DNA of 64,000 bases from Paraspadella gotoi (GCA_051294375.1 CM119266.1:12632979-12696978); one strand, 5' to 3'; shown: positions 52,601 through 63,383, counted from the stretch's first letter. Translations and numbers: made by a program. Notes: a model not told the origin generated them from the sequence alone.

Positions 52601-53591
52601 AGTCGAAGTAATCCAACTTGAGGTGATGTTGAGGTTGATGGTAGAGTTGCTCCTGGAGTTGGAGTTGTTGATGTTGTTGTTTCTTAGCGTTGTCCAAGTT
52701 GTAGTTGTAGGCGTCGAACTGAAGCAGGGAGCTTCTCACCCCGCCTGGCGGTTGAAAAAAAAAGTCAGCGGTCATAATTAGTCGATAATGCGTATAGTAG
52801 TCTAACTTCTAAGACGGCATTAGCAAACGAGCAATGACTATAGCTATTTATAAGTGCTTGGAAGAGAGAAAGTGCAAATTTAAAAATGGTTGTTAAATAA
52901 CATCAATTTAAAATGTAAATGAACTCTCGGATAAACACTTATTCGATCATCGTAAAAGACATGAGAAAAGAAACGAATTTAAATTAAGAAAATTGAGCTT
53001 CATGTTCATGAATAAATTGGAGAAGGCTTTCGTATATTTGTTATGCTCTTTTCTGAATATGGACAAAATAAAACACCTTATATCTGAGTTGTGACGCAAC
53101 TGTAAACAAACGAACTCACGTGGTTGTAAAAAAAAAGTTTTAAATATTATGACTTAAGCAAATTATTCAATTCTCACAAGTCAACTTCTTTCACACCGAC
53201 GCCTCCTTCTCCTTTCCATCTCTCATCTTTCTTCATCCATCGTGTTTTTCTCGTAAAATTTTTTACAGTCAAACCGGCTTAACAAAACCACGTTGTGTTT
53301 GTGGGAGAAAAAAAAATAAACGCGAATACAAAAAAAAAATATATGAACCTTGGGTCAATTTTTTTCAACGATTTATTTAAATAAGGTGCATGTGAAATCG
53401 ATTAGCGTTTCTCGCACGCGGTATTGCGTGTGCAGACTGCGCGAAATGAGAAAGGTGACTCTATCTTATCGCGCGCACAATATATCCGTTGGCAGGCGTC
53501 GCTATCGAAATATCATCGGCCACAACGGATAATTTAATTTTCATTCGTTGTCAAATTTGTTCATGGTTTTTTTTATTTGTTTGTTTTTTGG

Positions 53592-53647
<56 letters not shown>

Positions 53648-54619
53648 CTGTATTTCCAAGAGTCAAGAGACTTGTAAAGTGGGGAACAGATTAAAAAACA
53701 TTAAACAACAAACTTGTTTATGTTTCGTTTTATACTGTATAGAATGATAACAGGACAGGACCAACCAAAAACCTACTCGATAACCACAACAACAACTACA
53801 TCCAACAGTCCTCACCCGTCGGCAGCGTGTAGGACTGCAGCGGATGAAAGCTCTGCGCTACAGCGGGCTGCGGATGATGATGATGATGTCTCAGCGCCGG
53901 ATGAGCGGTGACGGCGCGGATGGACGGCGCCGCCTGAAGCGTCTTAGCGCCGCCGTGGGTCTTGTAGACCGGGGAAGCGACGGCGCCGGGTCCTAGGAGG
54001 GGCGCGCCGCGGCCAAAGGCGCCGGCGGCGCCGAGAAAAGCGTAGGCGGCTTCGAATCCTGCGGCGTCGGAAAGGTAAGGCGCCTGAGGAGGAGGCGCGC
54101 CGTCTACGGCGGCGGCGGCGGGGTAATGAAGGGCGGGTAAGTGTGGCGGGTGGAGAGGGTGAGTCGGTGGCGGGTGGAAGGTGGCGCCGTTGGAGGCGAA
54201 TCGGGCGTCGGTTACAGAAGCGAGGGCGCCGTAGGGAGAAGCGGCGTCGTCGTCGATGGAGGCGTCGTGGCGCGACGCCAAGATTCTGCGGGAAGAGAGC
54301 GAATTGTCGGACATCGTTGACGCGAAAAAATGTTTATCTTTTTCTATACCATTTATATATTTATTGTTTCATGTTTTTAGTAAAACGCAATTTATTTTCC
54401 TTTTCGATTGATAAAAACATAAAAAAAGAGAAATAAAAACGGAATTTTGTCAAAATTTCTGATTCTTGCGAAAAAACTTAACCTTTAATCTTTATCAGGA
54501 TTCGATCAGCTGGCATAGACATTTTTGGCTCTCCTCTCTCTCTCTCTCTCTCTNNNNNNNNNNNNNNNNNNNNNNNNNCTCTCTCTCTCTCTCATCTCTC
54601 TCTCTCTCCTCTCTCTCTC

Positions 54620-54653
<34 letters not shown>

Positions 54654-54978
54654 ATCTCTCTCTTCTCTCTCTCTCTCTCTCTCTCTCTTACTCTCTCTTT
54701 CGCGGTTCAAAGTACGGTGACTCGAGAGAGCATCCCCGTTGTTGTTAGCTTAATTAAATAACATTTTTTTAATTGAGTAAAATATTCTCTCTCTCTTAAT
54801 TTTTTGATCTATTACCAATTTTATCTTTTTTGTTTGAAAAGTTATTTTCAAGATCTTGAAGTGTATTTTGAACATCGTAAATTTAACTGTACTTTACTTA
54901 AAGGCTGTATAGGCCGTATTAGGCGTGCCCAAGGCCGTATCTGTTTTAATACATTCGAATACATACATTCTCTCTCTC

Positions 54979-55041
<63 letters not shown>

Positions 55042-58000
55042 ATCTCTCCTCATCTCTCCTCTCTCTTTCGGGTTCAAACATGTCAACTTCACCTTCGCCT
55101 TCACAGTTTGAACTTTAATCGAAACGAAGAAACAGCTTCGTCATCAGTTCGAAGTGACGTCTACCATTATACAACATTATCAAGAGTACATTTGTTCAAA
55201 TGTTTAGAGTAGAATGGGAGAGATGGAATAGAATCAAAATATAGTTAGGGAAGCGGAGTACTCTGTATTTTAGTATTGTTCATTAAGGCGTAGTGAAAGT
55301 TACATACGAAATTCTAAAAGTCAATTATGAACAACATACCATCAGTGAACATTAATTGTAAAAAAAAATAATTTTATGTTTTTTTAATTTTCGCAGTAGG
55401 CTATATTTATATATAGTACTATCCTTATAAAATCGAAAAATTTCAAAATAGGCTTTTCTTATATTTGATTGCAATAAGTGGGTTAAAAATTAAAAAAAAC
55501 TATAATTTAATATATAAAAAGTTAATTTTCAGTTTAAAATATAGTTTTTTATTTATTTTTGACCCACTTAATGAAGGGATTTTTTAAAAGAGTTTTCATG
55601 GTATAAAAAAGCGCTGATGAAGGCTCGAATTTATGAGCCGAAACATGGTCTGCAAGAAGTAAGATACAAAATAATATCGTTGTACAAATTAATCAAACTT
55701 TGTTAAAAAGAGTTATATTTCTTTTTATCAAACTTTTTATGACGAATCCAAATCTGCAAAAAAATTTTAGAAAAAACTGTTTTGAAATTTTAACATTTAT
55801 TGGTGTTAGTACTAGTATAAATATGGCCTTCTGCGTAAATTGTAAAATTTATTATAAATTTTTTTATTACATAAATGTTCATAAGTATAATGTTGTTCGT
55901 TCTTCACTTTTAGAATTTTATTAAAGTTAAACTTAGGAATTTTACAAGGCCTTATTGTTCATAGCCTCAGCACTAGAAATTCCCTGACTCCAGAACGCCA
56001 TGTTGATAACGGAATGTGTGATGTAGTGTTAGCGTTAAAACCTTCAGTAACAGGAATAGAATCTGGGAGTGAATAACGAGACTGTGAGAGAGTCTTGATT
56101 GAAAGCTTGCAGGCACCTGCTATGTCGTTATCTTGTAAGAGTGATGGAGGCCTTAAACCACCAAAGCCTGTCCAAAGGCAAGATAGCTTATTTATTAAAT
56201 GAATGGATAATTTTTATATTGATTGTACCAATTTTATAGAATAGAATAGAATAGAGTTTAACTTTACCTTTAACTATCGATTGCATTAACCCGATCACTC
56301 AATTCAATTGAATGAACGACATAAAATTGACATATTCGCCGATCGATAAAGGCAGCCACGCCCACCAGCCTCACCCCCCCCCTTCCGCCACTCTCACCCT
56401 CTGATCTCTTGACGTCGAACTCGGAATCGATCGTCGACGCCCTCAATTTGGCTCCGATCGAAAGTTGAGGTCGGCGAGCAGCGCTCGCGCGCCCGCTCCG
56501 CGCCAACGCCTCGTCCGCGCTCTTCCTGCCGCTCAGGAGGGGATCGCGCGGCGGCGGAGCGGCGAAGGCGGGTGCTGCAGCGGCGACGGGTGGAGGACGG
56601 AGGCGGGGAGATGCGCTGTTGCTGCTGCTGCGGTTGAATTTGCTGCAGGGGATGTTGCGGAAGTTGGCGAGGGTCGTCGGTGGATAGCGCGAGAGGGTGG
56701 AGTAGCGGAGGCGCGATTGCCGAGAGGTTCGTCAGAAGGGATGTGATGTTCTTGGAGTGTTTGGAACGGTGTTGCTGGAAGGAAGCCGTTGGGGAGGAGT
56801 GGAAAAGAGTGTTAGATTTAAAAAAGGTTAGTAATAGAGGGTTATATACCGTGATAAACTTGTTAAATTGTCAGCATTACTTATATAGTATTATCAAAAT
56901 TAATCGCAAAGTGAAGGTAATGTGAAAGGTAAGGAGGTCGTCGTCTTCAAATGAACCTCGCCACATCGTTTGCTTGATGGAGAACGCGCAAGTTGAGACA
57001 TCCTTTTCTCCCGGAAAAAAAATGTAAATGAACGATTCACCATTTTACGTAAAGAATTGGGGAGTGGAAACTGAGGATAAAGCGCTAAGTTGGCTCAGGA
57101 CTACTATCAATAAGTTCTTTGGCCCCAAGGTGCTTCCCCTTCGGGATTGATCTCGGTAATTAATGGTCAAAGAGCCAACGGGTCACAACTGAAAAAGGCA
57201 TGATTAGAGGCGAGTTGAACTTGCGTAAGGCCTGACTACAAGTCTTCTCGAGACCTATTCAAAACTACTCAAAAATTAAAAAAAAGAAATAAAGAAAAGG
57301 AAAAGAAAAAAAGGAAAGAAGGAAAGAAAAAAGGAAAAGCAGGAAGAAAAAAAGGAAAAGAAGGAAAGAAAAAAGGAAAAGAAGGAAAGAAAAAAGGAAA
57401 GAAGGAAAGAAGGACTCCTTTTTTTTCTTTTACTTTTTCGATTGAAGAGGAGGAGGCGTAGCGCCGGAACGGATGGCGAGGAGGAGGAGGAGGTGGAGCG
57501 GAGGCGGAAGGGCGGGCGAGGGAGGGTGCACGGGTAGGAGCGGGGCGGAGGTAAGAATGCGTCGTCGTCGTCACGTGACCGAGCGACTGTGAGGCGGCGC
57601 CGCGCCGTTAAGGACGTCATCGACGAACAACGCCGTCTCGCCCCGACGACGCCGTGGGATCCGTTCGCGGCGTTGGCGGCGTGAAGTCGCGTCGGCGGCT
57701 CCGGGGGCGTGACTGGATGGAAGAGAGAGAGAGAGAGAGAGAGAAATGAGAAATGGAATTAATGCGGAATTATGAGCTCCTTTTGTTTGGTTCTCTCGGA
57801 GTATTTCCTTCCCGAAAGAAAAAGAGAAAAAAACCGGGATAATAAGAGGATCAAAGAAGTCGATCATGTGTCGTCGTTGTTGTCGTTGCTTCGTCGTCGT
57901 TTTGTCGTTGTTGTCGTTGGCTTCGTCGTCGTTGTTGTCCTTGCCTTCGTCGTCGTAGTTGTTGTGTCGTGGCTTCGTCGTCGTTGTTTTCGTTGGCTTC

Positions 58001-58230
58001 GTCGTGTTGTTGTCGTTGTTGTCTTTGTTGTCGTTGGCTTCGTCGTCGTTGTTGTCGTTGGCTTCGTCGTCGTTGTTGTCGTTGGCTTCGTCGTCGTTGT
58101 TGTCGTTGTTGTCGTTGGCTTCGTCGTCGTTGTCGTCGTTGTTTCGTCGTCGTTTTAGAATTTAGCGGTTTTTTTTTTTGTGGGGAAGAAATTTTCGTGG
58201 ATTCATTTATTATTGAACATGTTATTATTA

Positions 58231-58317
<87 letters not shown>

Positions 58318-59695
58318 GGACATGTTGTTTACAAACATTTTCTCTTGGAAGTTAACAAACTGTTGCTTTATCTTTGTATTAAAATGGCGTAACCCATCAT
58401 CGTCTTCATATTTCTATTTCAAAATGTCCCTTGCAAAAATGTTTTTTTTTTTTTTAATTTTATTCAACGTGCGTGTGAATCCAACTTATCACTTAATCGC
58501 TCGAGTCAATGTTTTCTCTCATTTAATTATAGTCGCTTAAATGTTTTCTACATAATCGTCATCGTTATCATCGTCGATGATAAACTCGACTCAATAATCT
58601 GTTTTCCTTGGAAAGAGAATAGGATTTCAGTCTAGACGATAAAAGTCAATTCTTAATTCACGATTATTATCATCTAAAACATCTATAACAAACAATTTAA
58701 TCGATGAACGCGCAACTTTTGTTTATGAAGACGATATAACGGTTGTGAACTATATGACGCTTTCCCTACCCATGACTGCATCATTCCCAACGAAATTCCT
58801 CACCCAAAGTGAGCGGGAAAAGTGGCGTACTCCTGGCGCAGGTAATTTGGCAAGGAGGTTGCTGCCGCTGCTGCAAATGTAGCTCTGCTGCTGCAATTGC
58901 AACTGTTGACGAAACTGGTTCTGCTGCTGCTTCCTGACAGAGCCGACCCTCTTGGCCTCCCTTGTCCAGACGTCGTCGTCGTTGCCGCCGTCGACGTGGG
59001 CGGCGGCGGCTGCTGCTGCGGCGGCCGAGGCGCGGCTGCGGCGGCGCGGAGAATTCGGTCTCTTTGTCCTCCCGGTTCCGCGGACGAACCTCTCGAGACT
59101 CGACGCCCGAACGACGCGATGAAAGCCGTCTCGGCGGCGCCGGCCTCTCTTCCGGCTTCAAATTATGCGACGCTAAAGATGAGGCGCCGGTGACGCCGGA
59201 TTTTGACGCCGCAGCGACGCGACCGTGTCCGAGAACCCTGTCGTTGGCCGCGCGGGGAGGACATTCGAAGACGCCGATTCGGTTTGTGACGGCGACGGCG
59301 GCGGGCGCTGACGCTTTTGTCGACGCGTTGAGCTTCGGTGCCGCGAAGGTCGCTCGGGCCGTGACGACGACGACGACGGATGACGACGACGACGACGAAA
59401 ATGGGGTCGCTCTTTGAGGGTCGCTTGGAGTGAGGTCTGTGTGCTGTTGCTGTTTGCTGCTGTAGCGGTTGGAACTGTTGTTGCTGCTGGTAAATTTCCC
59501 CGGATGAAACAGCAGGTGTTGCATGGAATCCTGCTGCTGCTTGATCTTCAGCTGAGCCGCTGCCGACGCTTGGAGACGCTGCTGCAGTTTCCTTTCAGAC
59601 TGGCCAGTTGCTGTTGCTGTTGCTGTTGAGGCTGGGGGTGGTTGTTGTAGATGTTGACGTTTGGTTCTTTCGATTTTGGCGGATATATTTGGGGC
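49506..59695 (-). CDS. Gene 3: Gln/His/Ala-rich protein, at least six exons
   Basis: Minus-strand exons at 58804-59695, 57434-57712, 56398-56774, 53816-54285, 52242-52744 and 49506-49603 have AG/GT borders. The two at 53816 and 52242 join in agreed phase (1); other joins are not proved and exons may be missing. The product is low complexity: Gln-rich and Ser-rich at the start, Arg/Pro-rich in the middle, then Ala/Gly/Pro and His runs, a long poly-Gln tract with His and Glu, a poly-Ala tract, and a short well-formed C terminus. Such composition is common in arthropod nuclear regulators, but no DNA- or RNA-binding domain is visible, so no function is assigned. The first visible exon has an acceptor, so the start is upstream of 59695. 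Confidence 0.5.
49735..49839 (-). CDS. Doubtful gene 3 exon
   Basis: Between attcaag and a weak ACTAT|gtaaaa donor lie 105 nt coding for a Gly/Val-rich or, in another frame, Ala-rich segment. Entry in phase 0 would follow the exon at 52242, but exit in phase 0 does not fit the terminal exon. It could be part of another exon or not coding. Confidence 0.2.
49840..52241. other. Unique block D, right part: intron-like
   Basis: No exon is firmly supported. A run of GTCC/GTCG-type short repeats sits at about 50140-50230. A TA run lies at 50507-50524. G-rich sequence lies at 50630-50680, and GAAA-type repeats at 51955-52100. Open frames at 50281-50450 and 51032-51300 exist on both strands at once, which gives no strand preference. 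Confidence 0.45.
52242..52744 (-). CDS. Gene 3, poly-Gln/poly-Ala exon
   Basis: The acceptor is tttttcaaccgccag and the donor CAGAG|gtgagg. It is 503 nt, phase 1 in and 0 out. It encodes GGVRSSLLQFDAYNYNLDNA, then Gln/His-rich sequence with runs of five to eleven Gln, LLHFKNFINLNHPRG, a His/Pro-rich part, and a nine-Ala run, ending NQHNQYPE. Gln codons mix CAA and CAG. Confidence 0.62.
52745..53815 (-). other. Intron of gene 3
   Basis: AT-rich sequence lies between the donor at 53815 and the acceptor at 52745, with a pure CT run at 53597-53645. Nothing else was seen. Confidence 0.55.
53816..54285 (-). CDS. Gene 3, Ala/Pro/His-rich exon
   Basis: The acceptor is ctctcttcccgcag and the donor GACGG|gtgagg. 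It is 470 nt and exits in phase 1, matching 52744. It encodes ILASRHDASIDDDAASPYGA, a Pro/His segment, APYLSDAAGFEAAYAFLGAA, then SPVYKTHGGAKTLQAAPSIR and a five-His run, ending LQSYTLPT. An in-frame ATG upstream of the acceptor gives a 172-codon open frame, but the acceptor fits better than a start. Confidence 0.6.
54536..54705. repeat. (CT)n microsatellite with gap
   Basis: An interrupted CT tract, in the intron of gene 3 between 53816-54285 and 56398-56774. A second CT tract lies at 54967-55063. Confidence 0.8.
54554..54578. other. Assembly gap, 25 N
   Basis: This lies inside a CT run. The copy at 62940-63052 passes through with no gap. Confidence 0.95.
55475..55570. repeat. Inverted repeat, about 30-base arms
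   Basis: The arm taagtgggttaaaaatt at 55475 pairs with aatttttgacccactta-type sequence ending at 55570, with about 35 AT-rich bases between. It sits 40 bases before the hammerhead motif. A copy lies at 63834-63928. Confidence 0.7.
55611..55653 (+). ncRNA. Hammerhead ribozyme motif, type I, Penelope-like
   Basis: The conserved core CTGATGA is at 55614-55620 and GAAA at 55640-55643. Stem II is GGCTC (55622-55626) with GAGCC (55635-55639), five Watson-Crick pairs, and an eight-base loop. Stem III is minimal: A43-U49 and C44-G48 (last two digits of position) closing an ATG loop. GTC at 55648-55650 is the expected cleavage triplet. GCG (55611-55613) pairs with TGC (55651-55653) as the start of stem I. 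One extra A at 55621 separates the core from stem II. Minimal stem III forms are known from Penelope-like elements. No reverse transcriptase was seen nearby. Confidence 0.7.
55654..56397. other. AT-rich sequence, possible decayed element
   Basis: The 74-codon frame at 55700 is AT-rich and matches nothing recognised. A plain stretch at 55940-56200 has no repeats. TAGAA repeats occur at 56237-56256. No gene is supported. Confidence 0.4.
56398..56774 (-). CDS. Gene 3, Gln/Pro-rich exon
   Basis: The acceptor is cttccttccag and the donor GAGG|gtgaga. All three frames are open over much of it. One reads QHRSKHSKNITSLLTNLSAI and then HPLQQIQPQQQQQ. Another ends KLRASTIDSEFDVKRSE. A one-base error could join them. 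The frame is therefore not fixed. Confidence 0.45.
56775..57433. other. Intron-like sequence
   Basis: No exon was seen. A purine-rich AGGAAA-type repeat fills 57285-57416. Confidence 0.45.
57285..57416. repeat. (GGAAA)n-like purine repeat
   Basis: Irregular units of ggaaagaaaaa and ggaaaagaa occur in tandem. Confidence 0.75.
57434..57712 (-). CDS. Gene 3, Pro/Ser/Arg-rich exon
   Basis: The acceptor is ctcttccatccag and the donor CGAAAAA|gtaaaa. The open frame encodes TPPEPPTRLHAANAANGSHG, a basic stretch, a Pro-rich part, a Ser run and LRLLLFNRK. Another frame is open for the first 47 codons only. Confidence 0.42.
57866..58158. repeat. Minisatellite of GTC/GTT units
   Basis: A repeat of about 24 bases, built on gttgtcgttggcttcgtcgtc, occurs roughly ten times with variation. 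It reads as Val- or Ser-rich frames, which are not taken as genes. Confidence 0.8.
58217..58318. repeat. (ATT)n microsatellite
   Basis: A nearly pure ATT tract of about 100 bases. Confidence 0.9.
58319..58803. other. Intron-like AT-rich sequence
   Basis: No exon or repeat was recognised. Confidence 0.45.
58804..59695 (-). CDS. Gene 3, first visible exon, 892 nt
   Basis: The acceptor is attttttctttgaag and the donor TTTGG|gtgagg. The long open frame begins APNISAKIERTKRQHLQQ, is Gln-rich (RKLQQRLQASAAAQLKIKQQ), then Ser/Val-rich, then mixed (FECPPRAANDRVLGHGR, HNLKPEERPAPPRRLSS). After about residue 230 the frame becomes Arg-rich, while a second frame reads more naturally and ends SLPNYLRQEYATFPAHFG. 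A one-base assembly error around 58990-59050 is possible. Confidence 0.5.
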
Positions 59696-59847
59696 CTTCA
59701 AAGAAAAAATGATGGGAATAGTTTAATTAAGAGCTAATGATATTAATTATATAGGATGTACATAAACACTGTTTTGCAGTTTGACTGAAGTTTTTAGGAT
59801 TGCAACCCTATTCCCAGAGCGATGCTTATAAATTACGTAGATAAGTG

Positions 59848-59925
<78 letters not shown>

Positions 59926-60170
59926 AGAGAGAGTGAAATGAACTCAATGATGCAAACTAAACACAACAAGCTTTCGATAAACCTTCTTCCTCCTTACAGT
60001 GAAACGTTGCCACAGTAAAAACAGTAAGCGGATTACAAATTTGCATTCAGAATTAACGCTTCGTTTCTTCCAGTTTACACTGACGTAAAAGTTAGATTTT
60101 CGCCCGATATATTTATTCAACGAGAGCTTTTTGTAGTATCTCGAGGGTAATACACGTCAAATTTATTACA
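59696..60170. other. Unique flank with (GA)n
   Basis: Upstream intron-like sequence of gene 3, with a GA tract at 59852-59933. Nothing else was seen. Confidence 0.5.
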
Positions 60171-60252
60171 TTGTTAGCTTAATTAAATAACATTTTTTTA
60201 ATTGAGTAAAATATTCTCTCTCTCTTAATTTTTTGATCTATTACCAATTTTA
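60171..60252. repeat. 82-base duplicate of 54742-54823 left of a gap
   Basis: The string from ttgttagcttaattaaataa onward repeats block E sequence out of context, just before the gap. It is repeated again at about 63095-63180. Confidence 0.75.
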
Positions 60253-60277
60253 NNNNNNNNNNNNNNNNNNNNNNNNN
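60253..60277. other. Assembly gap, 25 N
   Basis: The left side is the displaced 82-base piece and the right side restarts block E. Confidence 0.95.
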
Positions 60278-60290
60278 AAAAGAGAGAGAT
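60278..60290. other. Probable SMRTbell adapter remnant
   Basis: aaaagagagagat is the exact reverse complement of the adapter arm and lies between the gap and the start of block E copy 2. Confidence 0.7.
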
Positions 60291-60587
60291 AACAAATTTT
60301 GCAAAGCGAAGAAGGAAAGACGAGCAGGAAAGAACGAAGAAAATAACAAAGAAAGAAGAAATAAAGAAATACTAAAGAAAAGAAGAAAGAAAGGTAGAAA
60401 GAGAAAAAGAAGAAGATAAAGAAAGAAAAAAAAGATAAAAAAAGTCAAAGTCAAGAAAGGAAAAAAACCTAGCTACAAAAAAAGGACATAAAGACAGACA
60501 GACAGACTACGACCGCAGCTTTTTTTTTTTTGCGGCCGCCAATGCATACCTTTTTTCTCCCGCGGCACACACAAACGGCTCCTCTAC

Positions 60588-61090
60588 CTCTGGATATTTG
60601 ATTGTCGCTGATTCACGGCGGCGGAGGCAGCAGCGGCTGCGGCGGCGGCGGCCGTGGCGGCGCTCATCGTCGCCCCTTCGTAGTTGGCCCGGATGCCGTG
60701 GGGAGGAAGTGGTGGAAGGGGACGTGGTGAGGGTGGTGGTTGAGGTGGTTTAGGTGGTGGGGAAGACCCACCAGACCGCGCGCCGCCCGTCGGGTGGTTG
60801 AGATTATAAAATTTTTGAAATGAAGCAGCTGCTGTTGTTGTTGTTGAAACTGTTGTTGTTGTTGCTGCTGCTGCTGTTGCTGATGAGATGTTGTTGTTGT
60901 TGCCTGTTCCTCCTGTGTTGTTGTTGAATCTGACGATTGGAGTCGAAGTCGAAGTAATCCAACTTGAGGTGATGTTGAGGTTGAATGTAAGTTGCTCTCG
61001 GAGTTGGAGTTGTTGATGTTGTTGTTTTCTTAGCGTTGTCCAAGTTGTAGTTGTAGGCGTCGAACTGAAGCAGGGAGCTTCTCACCCCGC
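60588..61090 (-). pseudogene. Frame-broken copy of the gene 3 poly-Gln exon
   Basis: This matches 52242-52744. Indels break the frame after about 45 codons, and the donor reads gtagag in place of gtgagg. Confidence 0.6.
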
Positions 61091-61941
61091 CTGGCGGTTG
61101 AAAAAAAAAGTCAGCGGTCATAATTAGTCGATAATGCGTATAGTAGTCTAACTTCTAAGACGGCATTAGCAACGAGCATGCATACTACGCTATTTATAAG
61201 TGCTTGGAAGAGAGAAGTGACAATTTAAAAATTTTGTTAATCACACATCAATTTAAAATGTAAATGAACTCTCGGATAAAACTTATTCGACCATCGTAAA
61301 AGACATGAGAGAAACGACATTTAAATTAAGAAATTGAGCTTCATGTTCATGAATAATTGGAGAAGGCTTTCGTATATTTGTTATGCTCTTTTCTGAATAT
61401 GGACAAAATAAAACACCTTTTATATCTGAGTTGTACGCAACTGTAAACAAACGAACTCACGTGGTTGTAAAAAAAAAGTTTTAAATATTATGACTTAAAG
61501 CAAATTATTCAATTCTCACAAGTCAACTTCCTTTCACACCGACGCCTCCTTCTCCTTTCCCATCTCTCATCTTTCTTCATCCATCGTGTTTTTTCTCGTA
61601 AATTTTTTACAGTCAAACCGGCTTAACAAAACACCGTTGTGTTTTGTGGGAGAAAAAAAAAATAAACGCGAATACAAAAAAAAAATATATGAAACTTGGT
61701 CAATTTTTTTTCAAACGATTTATTTAAATAAGTGGCATGTGAAATCGATTAGCGTTTCTCGCACGCCGGTATTGCGTGTGCAGGACTGCGCGAAATGAGA
61801 AAGGTGACTCTATTTATCGCGCGCACATATATCCGTTGGCAGGCGTCGCTATCGAAATATCATCGGCCACAACGGATAATTTAATTTTCATTCGTTGTCA
61901 AATTTGTTCATGGTTTTTTTTTATTTGTTTGTTTTTTGGAG

Positions 61942-62002
<61 letters not shown>

Positions 62003-62215
62003 TCTCGTCCTCTTCTCTCTCTCATCTCTCTCTCTACATTCATTCTGTATTCCCCAAGAGTCAAGAGACTTGTAAAGTGGGGAACAGATTAAAAAACATT
62101 AAACAACAAACTTGTTTTATGTTTCGTTTTATACTGTATAGAATGATAACAGGACAGGACGCAACCAAAAACCTACTCGATAACCACAACAACAACTACA
62201 TCCAACAGTCCTCAC

Positions 62216-62690
62216 CCGTCGGCAGCGTGTAGGACTGCAGCGGATGAAAGCTCTGCGCTACAGCGGGCCTGCGGATGATGATGATGATGTCTCAGCGCCG
62301 GATGAGCGCGTGACGGCGCGGATGGACGCGCGCCGCCTGAAGCGTCTTAGCGCCGCCGGTGGGTCCTTGTAGACGGGGAAGCGACGGCGCCGGGTCCTAG
62401 GAGGGGCGCGGCCGCGGCCAAAAGGCGGCCGGCGGCGCCGAGAAAAGCGTAGGCGGCTTCGAATCCTGCGGCGTCGGAAAGGTAAGGCGCCTGAGGAGGA
62501 GGCGCGCCGTCTACCGGCGCGCGGCGGGGTAATGAAGGGCGGGTAAGTGTGGCGGGTGGAGAGGGTGAGTCGGTGGCGGGTGGAAGGTGGCGCCGTTGGA
62601 GGCGAATCGGGCGGTCGGTTTACGCGAAGCGAGGGCGCCGTAGGGAGAAGCGGCGTCGTCGTCGATGGAGACGTCGTGGCGCGACGCCAA
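62216..62690 (-). pseudogene. Frame-broken copy of the gene 3 Ala/Pro/His exon
   Basis: This matches 53816-54285. The acceptor AG is lost and several indels shift the frame. Confidence 0.6.
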
Positions 62691-62969
62691 GATTCGCGGG
62701 AAGAGAGCTGAATTGTCGGACATCGTTGACGCGAAAAAATGTTTATATCTTTTTCTATACCATTTATATATTTATTGTTTCATGTTTTAGTAAACACGCA
62801 ATTTATTTTCCTTTTCGATTGATAAAAACATAAAAAAGAGAAATAAAAACGAATTTTGTCAAAATTTCTGATTCTTGCGACAAAACTTAACTTTAATCTT
62901 TATCAGGAATCGATCAGCTGGCATAGACATTTTTGGCTCTCCTCTCTCTCTCTCCTCTCTTCTCTCTCT

Positions 62970-63009
<40 letters not shown>

Positions 63010-63020
63010 CTCTCTCTCCG

Positions 63021-63051
<31 letters not shown>

Positions 63052-63383
63052 TTCGCGGTTCAAAGTACGGTGACTCGAGAGAGCATCCCCTTGTTGTTAG
63101 TCTAGCTTAATTAAATAACATTTTTTTAATTGAGTAAAATATTCTCTCTCTCTTAATTTTTTGATCTATTACCAATTTTATCTTTTTTGTTTGAAAAGTT
63201 ATTTTCAAGATCTTGAAGTGTATTTTGAACAGTCGTAAATTTAACTGTACTTTACTTAAAAGGCTGTATAGGCCGTATTAGGCCGTGCCCAAGGCCGTAT
63301 CTGTTTTAATACATTCAAATAACATATCTCTTCTCTCTCTCTCTCTCTCATCTCTCATCTCTCTCTCTCTCTCTCTACTCTCT

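Larger units (their letters stand above)
51944..55641. repeat. Block E, copy 1 (cleaner)
   Basis: This aligns with 60291-64000 at about 8.35 kb. Exon frames and splice sites are better kept here. It contains a 25-N gap inside a CT run. Confidence 0.8.
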
